64,000 bases of DNA, taken from the NCBI RefSeq assembly GCF_002128405.1, contig NZ_NETJ01000008.1:1-64000 (forward strand), in the 5' to 3' direction. This document shows, piece after piece, positions 57,550-64,000 of the stretch. A program made the translations under genes and the position numbers. Position 1 is the first letter of the stretch. Every line of letters begins with the position of its first letter. This DNA is from Gottfriedia solisilvae. Lineage in GTDB: Bacteria > Bacillota > Bacilli > Bacillales > Bacillaceae_G. Under the pieces are notes generated by a model. That model did not search any database, was not told the DNA's origin, and saw only the letters and a list, made by a program, of their open reading frames with translations.

Positions 57550-57572
57550 AAGCAATATGTAAAATACATCTT
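57550..57572. promoter_or_regulatory. NsrR-type operator 2
   Basis: On the minus strand AAGATGTATTTTACATATTG continuing with CTT matches the same consensus in about 19 of 23 positions, one arm perfect. Centre-to-centre distance to operator 1 is 47 bases; a palindrome GTAGA/TCTAC lies between them. Confidence 0.6.
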
Positions 57573-57652
57573 TTTAGCCTCAGTTTATAAAAGTTTAAAA
57601 AATGTTCACAATTATGCTATGATTAATCAAAATAAATGAGTGAGGGGAATTT

Positions 57653-58093
57653 ATGCGGTTAACCAATTATTCGGATTACTCACTTCGGGTTTTAATATAC
57701 TTGTCCACTGAACCAAATGAAAAACTGGTAAATATAAAGGATATTGCCGAGGCGTATGATATTTCAAAAAATCATTTAATGAAAATAATCTATAACTTAG
57801 GGAAGATGGGGTATATTGAAACAATTCGAGGACGGAATGGTGGAATCCGACTTGCAAAACGACCATCGGACATAAATATAGGTGAATTAATTCGAAAGAC
57901 AGAAGAGGACTTTCATATTGTTGAATGTTTCGAGCATAACAATAACTGTGTCATAACACCTGTTTGTTCTTTAAAGCATATATTTAATAAAGCATTAGAT
58001 CAGTTTTTACAAGTATTAGACGAATATACTCTTGAAGATATTGTACAAAATAATTTTATGCTAAAAGAATATTTTGACTTAAATAAAAAATAA
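57653..58093 (+). CDS. nsrR: Rrf2-family nitric-oxide-sensing regulator NsrR
   Basis: 146 residues. Winged helix at 1-65 (LTNYSDYSLRVLIYLS, KNHLMKIIYNLGKMGYIETIRGRNGGIRLA). The iron-sulfur cluster ligands are C92, C99 and C105, matching the three-Cys pattern of NsrR. Nitrosylation of the cluster releases DNA. Start ATG follows GAGGGG. Divergent from its expected target hmp. Confidence 0.92.
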   Translation: MRLTNYSDYSLRVLIYLSTEPNEKLVNIKDIAEAYDISKNHLMKIIYNLGKMGYIETIRGRNGGIRLAKRPSDINIGELIRKTEEDFHIVECFEHNNNCVITPVCSLKHIFNKALDQFLQVLDEYTLEDIVQNNFMLKEYFDLNKK

Positions 58094-58127
58094 AAACACT
58101 CTAGCAAAAAAATGCTTGAGTGTTTTA
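58093..58127. terminator. Bidirectional terminator between nsrR and racE
   Basis: AAAACACTCTAGCA/TGCTTGAGTGTTTT with one mismatch; overlaps the racE stop. Confidence 0.78.
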
Positions 58128-58916
58128 AAGTTTAATTTGTTTTATATGTTCCAATGGTTCTTGGAATATTGAAGAAGCTATTTTGCGAAATGCCACGGGA
58201 CTACCAGTGGTAAAAAAGGAGTGTGACACAGACTTCTTGGTTGATAATAAATTTTGCTGGTCCAGTATTGCACTAACCTCCAAAGCTGTTTGATCACCTG
58301 AACTGATTAACTTGATCTGAGAGCCAATTACTTCTTGAATAATGGAACTCAATAGGGGATAGTGAGTACAACCTAGTATTAAGGTGTCAATGCTAGATTC
58401 TTTTAATGGAGCCAAAGCCTCATGAATATGATCAAAAATGTCTGGTAGAGTGTATCTACCACTTTCAACTATTCCAGCAAATTCTGGACAGGCCAATTCT
58501 ATTATTTCGACTGTACGATTAATTCTCTTTAGTGCGTGTTTGTATGCATGGCTATGAATAGTAGCATTTGTACCTATTACTCCGATGCGGTTATTTTTCG
58601 TGAGCTTTATTGCCGCTCTTGCTCCTGGATGAACAACCCCAATTACAGGAATCGGTAATTTTTCGCGCATTTCCTGTAAAACGATAGAAGTTGCAGTATT
58701 ACAAGCAATGACCAACATTTTAATATCTTTGTCTAGGAGATAGTATGTCATTTCCCAAGTAAACTGTCTAATTTCATCATATGAACGTGAGCCATATGGG
58801 CATCTAAGTGTGTCACCTACATAATAAATTTCTTCGTTCGGTAGCTGCCTGATCATCTGTTTTGCAACTGTTAAGCCTCCAACGCCTGAGTCAATCACAC
58901 CAATTGGCTTATTCAT
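58125..58916 (-). CDS. racE: Glutamate racemase
   Basis: 263 residues. Makes D-glutamate for peptidoglycan. IGVIDSGVGGLTV start with Asp9, catalytic Cys72 in ACNTAT and Cys184 in LGCTHYP, plus PYGSRS. The place after the thioesterase region fits Bacillus order, but gerE, usually next to it, is not here. ATG follows GGCGAGTGG. Confidence 0.94.
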   Translation of the reverse strand: MNKPIGVIDSGVGGLTVAKQMIRQLPNEEIYYVGDTLRCPYGSRSYDEIRQFTWEMTYYLLDKDIKMLVIACNTATSIVLQEMREKLPIPVIGVVHPGARAAIKLTKNNRIGVIGTNATIHSHAYKHALKRINRTVEIIELACPEFAGIVESGRYTLPDIFDHIHEALAPLKESSIDTLILGCTHYPLLSSIIQEVIGSQIKLISSGDQTALEVSAILDQQNLLSTKKSVSHSFFTTGSPVAFRKIASSIFQEPLEHIKQIKL

Positions 58917-59139
58917 CTAGTCCACTCGCCTTCGTTTTATTTATAGGATCCCACAAACTTTTAAACCTTGTTGATCTATTATATTCATAGTGTTCATGAT
59001 TCAATTTCTGCTCAATCCTTTTCAAGAAATGAAGTTTTCTATATATACAGATTATTAAAATATTAAATTTATGTTGAAAATGAGTCGTATTTAAGGGATT
59101 TATCTGTTATATTTATCATGAAAAGTTTATATGCGAGAA

Positions 59140-59235
59140 AATGTGGAGGGGCCAGTGTTGCTGGCTGAGATTGTATCCTTTAGATACTGACTCTTAGAAC
59201 CTGATCTGGGTGATGCCAGCGTAGGGAACAGTATC
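59140..59235 (+). promoter_or_regulatory. TPP riboswitch (THI element)
   Basis: Contains all conserved blocks: GGAGGGGCC...GCTGGCTGAGA, then the P3 stem TATCCTTTAGATA, ACCTGATCTGGGTGATGCCAGC and GTAGGGAA. Thiamine pyrophosphate binding should shut off the following transporter operon. Confidence 0.96.
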
Positions 59236-59265
59236 TCTTTTGATATAGTTTTTTACAGTGCATTC

Positions 59266-59300
59266 ACGTCCGGATATTTATTCGGGCGTTTTCTTTTTGT
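59266..59300 (+). terminator. Candidate expression-platform terminator of the TPP riboswitch
   Basis: ACGTCCG (59266-59272) pairs with CGGGCGT (59283-59289) with one G-U pair, then a T-rich tract, 73 bases before the first start codon. Confidence 0.65.
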
Positions 59301-59372
59301 CTAGTTCTAGTGCCTGACTATGGTGCTAACACATTTCATTTGTATAAACAAAACAAAAAGGAGAGTTATAGA

Positions 59373-60362
59373 ATGAAAAGATTACTGATTTGCATTTTTG
59401 CACTTTGCTTAACATTAGCAGGATGTAGTGAGCAAAATTCGTCAACACCGAAGAAAGAAAAAGAACTACAAAAGGTGTCGGTAGTATTAGACTGGACGCC
59501 AAATACAAATCATACAGGTTTATTTGTAGCAAAAGAAAATGGATATTTTAAAGAGCAAGGTTTGGATGTAGAGATTATTAGCCCGGGGCAAACAGGAGCA
59601 GATCAATTAATTGCTTCTGGTAAAGCTGATTTTGGCGTTTCTTACCAAGAGTCAATTACACAAGCAAGAGTACAAAACGTACCAATCGTGTCGATTGCAG
59701 CTGTTATTCAACATAATACTTCTGGTTTTGCTTCACCAGTTAGCAAAAATATTAAATCACCTAAAGATTTTGCAGGTAAAACTTACGGTGGATGGGGTTC
59801 ACCTGTAGAAAAAGCAATCTTAGATTCATTGATGAAAAAAGAAAATGCAGATGTTAATAAATTAAATATCGTTAATATGGGCGAAGCTGATTTCTTCACG
59901 GCTGTAAAGCGAGATATTGATTTTGCTTGGATTTATCAAGGATGGACAGGTATAGAAGCTGAGCTTCGTGGTGAAAAGCTAAATATGGTTTATTTAACTG
60001 ATTACAGTGATAAACTAGATTACTATACGCCAGTACTTGCAACGAATGAAAAAATGATTAAGAATCAACCAGAAACAGTTAAGGCATTTATGAAGGCAGC
60101 GTCTAAAGGATATACTTATTCAATCGATCATCCGAAAGAAGCTGCAGATATTTTGTTAAAAGATAATCCGGATTTAGATAAAGAGTTAGTTCAAAAAAGT
60201 CAGGAGTGGCTTTCTACTAAATATCAAGACGATGCAAGTCGTTGGGGTGAACAGAAGTTAACAATTTGGAAAAACTATGCCGAGTGGTTAACTGAAAATA
60301 AATTGTTAGAAGGTAAATTTGATCCGGAAAAAGCTTTTACAAATGAGTTTTTACCAGAATAA
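59373..60362 (+). CDS. thiY: Thiamine-precursor ABC transporter substrate-binding lipoprotein
   Basis: 329 residues. Signal peptide with lipobox LAGC (lipidation near Cys18). NMT1/THI5-like fold: VVLDWTPNTNHTGLFVAKENGYFKEQGLDVEI, GQTGADQLIASGKADFGVSYQES, and YGGWGSPVEKAI. This family binds formylaminopyrimidine or HMP-like thiamine precursors. ATG at 59373 has AAAAAGGAGAG upstream. First gene of the TPP-controlled operon. Confidence 0.9.
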   Translation: MKRLLICIFALCLTLAGCSEQNSSTPKKEKELQKVSVVLDWTPNTNHTGLFVAKENGYFKEQGLDVEIISPGQTGADQLIASGKADFGVSYQESITQARVQNVPIVSIAAVIQHNTSGFASPVSKNIKSPKDFAGKTYGGWGSPVEKAILDSLMKKENADVNKLNIVNMGEADFFTAVKRDIDFAWIYQGWTGIEAELRGEKLNMVYLTDYSDKLDYYTPVLATNEKMIKNQPETVKAFMKAASKGYTYSIDHPKEAADILLKDNPDLDKELVQKSQEWLSTKYQDDASRWGEQKLTIWKNYAEWLTENKLLEGKFDPEKAFTNEFLPE

Positions 60363-60388
60363 TATTTTTTGACAAAGGGGAGCTTTAA

Positions 60389-60679
60389 ATGTCTAATACT
60401 TTAATGAGTGTACAAATTATTCCTAAAACAAATAAAATTGAGGAAGTTATTCCAGCGGTTGATGCAGCGATAAAAGTAATCGATGAGTCTGGTGTAAAAT
60501 ACCAAGTTCAGCCATTAGAAACAACAATGGAAGGCGAATTAAATCAATTATTAAATATAGTTCAAAAAATGAATGAAAGAATGATTGAAATAGGCTGTCA
60601 TAATGTCATTACACAAATGAAAATTCTATATCAGCCACAAGGTATTGCAATGGATGATTTGACGGAGAAGTATCGTTAA
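60389..60679 (+). CDS. Thiamine-binding MTH1187/YkoF-type protein
   Basis: 96 residues, ferredoxin-like fold family (Thiamine_BP). MSVQIIPKT...VIPAVDAAIKVIDESGVKYQVQPLETTMEGELNQLLNIVQKMNERMIEIG is typical. Possibly buffers thiamine or the pyrimidine in the cytoplasm. AAGGGGAG upstream; stop overlaps the permease ATG by one base. Confidence 0.87.
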   Translation: MSNTLMSVQIIPKTNKIEEVIPAVDAAIKVIDESGVKYQVQPLETTMEGELNQLLNIVQKMNERMIEIGCHNVITQMKILYQPQGIAMDDLTEKYR

Positions 60680-61440
60680 TGAACCGCAAACAAATAATAG
60701 GATGGCAACCGATTCTTGTCATCCTCCTTTTTTTAATTTTTTGGCAGCTAAGTATAAAGTTTTTCAAAATAGAAGATTGGCTCTTGCCAGGGCCAATCGC
60801 AATACTAAAAGAAGGAATCCAATCTTATGATTCGTTAGTTCCACATGTACTTTCTACCGTACAATTAACCATCTCTGGTTTTTTTGTAGGTACTTTTCTA
60901 GGACTAATGATTGCAATCGTACTACATTTAATTCCAGGATTTAAAGAAGCGTTTTATCCATTATTGATTTTGTCACAGAACGTACCAATTATTGTTTTAG
61001 CACCACTTTTAATCATTTGGTTTGGATTTGGAGTATTACCAAAGTTAATGATCATTTCACTTGTTTGTTTCTTTCCTGTTACCGTTTCTGCTCTCGATGG
61101 ATTTAGACAAACGCCAACTGAATTGATTAATTATATGAAAATGGCAGGAGCAACAAAATCTCAATTATTTTGGAAAATAGAATGTCCATACTCACTACCG
61201 TCTATTTTTTCAGGATTAAAAATATCCGCGACATATAGTGTGATGGGTGCGGTGATTTCTGAGTGGCTTGGTGCAAAAACAGGTATTGGTGTATTTATGA
61301 CACTTGCTTCTTCTTCATTTCGTACGGATCGAGTATTTGTCTCGATTTTTATCATTATGCTTTTAAGTATGTTCTTTTTCGGCTTGATTGTATTGCTGGA
61401 AAGAATGACGGTGAAATGGAAGTCTAAGGGAGTAAAATAA
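60679..61440 (+). CDS. thiX: Thiamine-precursor ABC transporter permease
   Basis: 253 residues, six helices, BPD_transp_1 family with the EAA loop EKNOWN-like segment QTPTELINYMKMAGATKSQLFWKIECPYSLPSIFSGLKIS coupling to the ATPase. Close to SsuC/TauC-type permeases; the riboswitch decides the thiamine role. Start overlaps the previous stop. Confidence 0.89.
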   Translation: MNRKQIIGWQPILVILLFLIFWQLSIKFFKIEDWLLPGPIAILKEGIQSYDSLVPHVLSTVQLTISGFFVGTFLGLMIAIVLHLIPGFKEAFYPLLILSQNVPIIVLAPLLIIWFGFGVLPKLMIISLVCFFPVTVSALDGFRQTPTELINYMKMAGATKSQLFWKIECPYSLPSIFSGLKISATYSVMGAVISEWLGAKTGIGVFMTLASSSFRTDRVFVSIFIIMLLSMFFFGLIVLLERMTVKWKSKGVK

Positions 61441-61442
61441 AA

Positions 61443-62213
61443 ATGACATTAGAAATTAGAAATCTCGAAAAATCATTTGGAAAACATCAACAAATTTTAG
61501 CCGGTATTTCGATGCACGTAAATGAAGGAGAATTTGTCTCGATTTTAGGTCCTTCTGGAAGTGGGAAAAGTACTTTATTCAATTTAATCGGTGGATTGAT
61601 CAATCCAGATTCGGGACAAATCATTTTAAATCATTCAGTAATAAATGGAGAACTAGGCCATATTAGTTTTATGCCGCAAGAGCATTCACTTCTTCCGTGG
61701 CGAACTGTATTGAAAAATATTCTATTATCTAGTGAAATCAAAGGTAAATCGGATGAATCATTAGCACGAGATTGGTTGAAACGCACCGGACTTGCTGACT
61801 ACGAAAATGCTTATCCACATGAATTATCAGGTGGCATGAAACAACGCGTATCATTTCTTAGATCATTACTTGCTCCACAATCATTCATGTGTATGGACGA
61901 ACCATTTTCAGCATTAGATGAATTTACGAGACTTGATATGCAACAATGGCTACTTTCAATATGGGAAGAACAAAGACGGTCAATTTTGCTAGTTACTCAC
62001 AATATTGATGAAGCTTTATTATTGTCTGATCGGATTTATATTTTCTCAGATAAACCTGCAAAGATTAAAGAAGAAATTATCGTACCATTTCCAAGACCTC
62101 GTCAAAAAGAATTACTATTAACTGATGAATTTACTGCGTGGAAACGTAAAATATACTCTGCACTGGAAAAGGAGAAACCAGATGAAAGTGATAGATGCTC
62201 ATATTCATCTTGA
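61443..62213 (+). CDS. thiZ: Thiamine-precursor ABC transporter ATPase
   Basis: 256 residues. Walker A GPSGSGKST near 36-44, Q-loop MPQEHSLLPW, signature LSGGMKQRV, Walker B SFMCMDEPFSALDE and H-loop VTHNIDEA. Drives uptake with ThiX and ThiY. Its last 32 bases overlap the TatD-like gene. Confidence 0.9.
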   Translation: MTLEIRNLEKSFGKHQQILAGISMHVNEGEFVSILGPSGSGKSTLFNLIGGLINPDSGQIILNHSVINGELGHISFMPQEHSLLPWRTVLKNILLSSEIKGKSDESLARDWLKRTGLADYENAYPHELSGGMKQRVSFLRSLLAPQSFMCMDEPFSALDEFTRLDMQQWLLSIWEEQRRSILLVTHNIDEALLLSDRIYIFSDKPAKIKEEIIVPFPRPRQKELLLTDEFTAWKRKIYSALEKEKPDESDRCSYSS

Positions 62214-62949
62214 CTCATATGAAACGAAACAAAGAGATGAAATACTTAATAGTTTAAAAGAAAACGAAGTAGAGGCGCTTATTTCAGTTTCCATGGATTT
62301 AGCATCATGTAAGAAAAATCTCGATTTTCAATTGCAATCAAGACAGGTATTCACTGCATTTGGATTTCATCCTGAACAAGAGATTCCCTCAGAAGAAGAA
62401 ACTCAAGCTTTGTTAAAATGGATAAGGGAACATAATGATCAAATGATTGCAATTGGTGAAGTAGGCTTGCCATATTATCGGAATCAGGAACAAACGCTTG
62501 ATTATAAACCTTATATTGAGTTGCTTGAAAAGTTTATTAAGCTTGCATATGAGGTAAGCAAACCGATCGTACTACATGCGGTTTATGAAGATGCCGATAT
62601 CGTTTGTTGTCTATTAGAAAAATATAAAATCAAAAAAGCACATTTTCATTGGTTTAAAGGAAACAAACATACCATTAAGCGAATGATAGAAAATGGTTAT
62701 TATATATCCATTACGCCAGATGTGTTATATGAAAACGAAATTCAAGAACTTGTAAAAATCTATCCACTAAACCAGCTAATGGTTGAAACAGATGGTCCAT
62801 GGCCGTTTGAAGGTCCTTTTAAAGGAGCATATACTCATCCAAGCTTTATTCATGAATCAGTACGCAAAATTGCTGAAATTAAAGATGTTGAATTAAGGGA
62901 AGTATATAAAATTCTTTATGAAAATACAAAAGGGTTTTATGAAGTTTAA
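62182..62949 (+). CDS. TatD-family metal-dependent hydrolase in the thiamine operon
   Basis: 255 residues. Metal ligands in DAHIHLDSY (H7, H9), a Glu in IAIGEVGLPYY, His in KPIVLHAVYEDA and KAHFHWFKG, Asp in METDGPWPF. TatD enzymes are nucleases or amide hydrolases; in this operon it might process an imported precursor. ATG at 62182 has AAAAGGAG upstream; the longer frame from 62125 lies wholly inside thiZ. Confidence 0.85.
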   Translation: MKVIDAHIHLDSYETKQRDEILNSLKENEVEALISVSMDLASCKKNLDFQLQSRQVFTAFGFHPEQEIPSEEETQALLKWIREHNDQMIAIGEVGLPYYRNQEQTLDYKPYIELLEKFIKLAYEVSKPIVLHAVYEDADIVCCLLEKYKIKKAHFHWFKGNKHTIKRMIENGYYISITPDVLYENEIQELVKIYPLNQLMVETDGPWPFEGPFKGAYTHPSFIHESVRKIAEIKDVELREVYKILYENTKGFYEV

Positions 62950-63014
62950 GAGGAGAGAAAGAGAGTACCTACTTTGAATTAAATTATTCTTAAGAGAATG
63001 CTCTTTTCTAAAAG

Positions 63015-63094
63015 ATGGGAATAGCGGGAAGGTAGAGACCCCGGAGGCTCAGCTCTCGCCCTCGGAAAGGGAGCAACCTGGAGTTGTAATCAAC
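63015..63094 (+). repeat. Dispersed intergenic repeat, copy C (best preserved)
   Basis: GAGACCCCGGAGGCTCAGC, then GGAAAGGGAGCAACCTGGAG and TTGTAATCAAC: the ordered blocks of the Bacillus element. No coding potential. It fills the gap between the thiamine operon and the convergent surface protein gene. Confidence 0.65.
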
Positions 63095-63117
63095 AAAATT
63101 TTCAATGAAAAACAAAA

Positions 63118-63163
63118 AAACAGTTCTTTAGAAGAATTACTTTTAAAGGACTGTTTTTTTTGT
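63118..63163. terminator. Bidirectional terminator between the thiamine operon and the surface protein gene
   Basis: AAACAGTTCTTTA/TAAAGGACTGTTT stem with one G-U pair and long T run. Confidence 0.78.
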
Positions 63164-63176
63164 ATAAAGGTTTTCT

Positions 63177-64000
63177 TTATTTATTAGGTAATGTAATTTT
63201 TACTGTTTCCGATACTTTACCAGCTTTTGTTTTAATAACTGCTTTAAGTTGTGAATTCTTTGATTGTTTAGTAAAAGTTAAATTACTTTTACCACTTGCT
63301 GTTGTGTTGCTTTTCTTTAATAATTTAGTACCTTTATATATTTCTATTGTTCGATTTGAATAAGATTGCATTTTCACAGTTGTAAGTGATTTTGATAAGA
63401 CTTTTGATTGAGGTAATACATAAAAGTCTTCAATATCATCTGTTTTTACAGTAGCAGTTTTCACTTCATCTCGAATCGTTCTAGATCTTTCTGTATAACC
63501 ATTTTTATCAAAAAATCTTACATAGGTGTTTCCTGCATTGTCACGGATATTTACTAGAGAAATGTACCATCCTCCAGGGTTTATATCTTTAGGAAGTGTA
63601 GTATTACTTGTCCATTTATTATTACCCACGTATTTTAATTTTTCTAGAAGAAAGCTTTGTTCAGTTTTTTTATCGATAAAACTTACAGCAATATCTTTTA
63701 TCCCAGATTTTTGGTCTTCGGCGTAAGCTTCTAATTGGAAAGCAACTCCAGGTTGTAGCACATCTCCGATAACTTGGAAGGATTTTAAAACTGGTGCAAC
63801 ACTATCTTCGTTTTTATTTGAAACTTTAAACGTTGGCCATTTGATAAGATTAGGGTTTTCATCGCGTGAGAACCAACTACTATTTTCATTATCCTCATAT
63901 TTTATATCAATGTTATATATTTTCCAATTACCTGATGTTTCATATTTTGGGATGCTAATTGGACATGAATAGATTAGCAAATTCTTCGTCACTACACATT
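63177..64000 (-). CDS. Secreted or surface protein with Ig-like beta domains, partial (5' end beyond window)
   Basis: The frame is open to the window edge, so the 274 visible residues are a C-terminal part; a GTG near 63992 is not a credible start. An Ig-like region (SVAPVLKSFQVIGDVLQPGVAF, GIKDIAVSFID, PGGWYISLVNIRDNAGNTYVRF) is followed by a Big-type repeat (YKGTKLLKKSNTTASGKSNLTF) and KVSETVKITLPNK. No sortase or SLH anchor in the visible part. Confidence 0.7.
   Translation of the reverse strand, partial: CVVTKNLLIYSCPISIPKYETSGNWKIYNIDIKYEDNENSSWFSRDENPNLIKWPTFKVSNKNEDSVAPVLKSFQVIGDVLQPGVAFQLEAYAEDQKSGIKDIAVSFIDKKTEQSFLLEKLKYVGNNKWTSNTTLPKDINPGGWYISLVNIRDNAGNTYVRFFDKNGYTERSRTIRDEVKTATVKTDDIEDFYVLPQSKVLSKSLTTVKMQSYSNRTIEIYKGTKLLKKSNTTASGKSNLTFTKQSKNSQLKAVIKTKAGKVSETVKITLPNK

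Noticed and set aside
63526-63726. Plus-strand frame opposite the Ig-like protein gene
   Set aside because: Antisense shadow without ribosome site.

Overview
The window is AT-rich chromosomal DNA from an endospore-forming, exosporium-making member of the Bacillaceae (Bacillus sensu lato). I base this on a collagen-like exosporium protein, a rhamnose cluster, two T-box leaders, lysine and TPP riboswitches, and a gene backbone in the order known from Bacillus: rnhC-zapA-cvpA-polX-mutS2, lcfA, fadR-fadB-etfB-etfA, trxA, uvrC, lysC, yslB, sdhCAB, a ysmA-like thioesterase and racE. I cannot fix the species from sequence alone.

Layout. 1-8.0 kb is a spore-surface glycosylation island: the 3' end of a (GXT)n collagen-like gene, rfbA-rfbB-rfbD-rfbC for dTDP-L-rhamnose, a glycosyltransferase-methyltransferase fusion, and two TPR-containing GT2 paralogues of which one looks catalytically degenerate. 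8.1-16.7 kb holds T-box-controlled argS, a nitroreductase behind a Fur box, an ABC-F protein, two PH-like-domain genes, a DinB-like gene and rnhC. 16.7-21.8 kb is the zapA-cvpA-polX-mutS2 block with a 27-residue membrane peptide gene after mutS2.

21.9-32.1 kb is an accessory insert between mutS2 and lcfA. Its main feature is two tandem paralogous lipoproteins with Gly-Gly C-termini, a glutathionylspermidine-synthetase-type ATP-grasp enzyme and a DUF350 membrane protein, a Gram-positive counterpart of E. coli yjfL-yjfM-yjfC. The insert also carries a hydrolase, two GNATs, a MazG-like NTPase, yhaQP, dat and a RmlD-like SDR.

32.2-37.6 kb is fatty-acid degradation with a perfect FadR operator at the fadR promoter; a second FadR-like box lies 18 kb away in front of a thioesterase. 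37.7-44.3 kb has a sporulation-type small protein, an FbpB-family 51-residue protein, a GNAT, trxA, a MarR/MFS pair, a PepSY-TM-like protein and uvrC. 44.3-50.2 kb has riboswitch-controlled lysC with an internal start for a beta subunit, yslB and sdhCAB. 50.2-58.9 kb has the thioesterase, T-box-controlled thrS, a DUF2339 protein, a GNAT, a gene remnant, divergent hmp/nsrR with two NsrR-type operators, and racE. 58.9-63 kb is a TPP-riboswitch operon for import of a thiamine precursor plus a TatD-like hydrolase. The window ends inside a minus-strand secreted protein with Ig-like folds.

Three or four decayed copies of a Bacillus-type dispersed repeat lie between genes. No tRNA, rRNA, insertion sequence, prophage or CRISPR array was seen.
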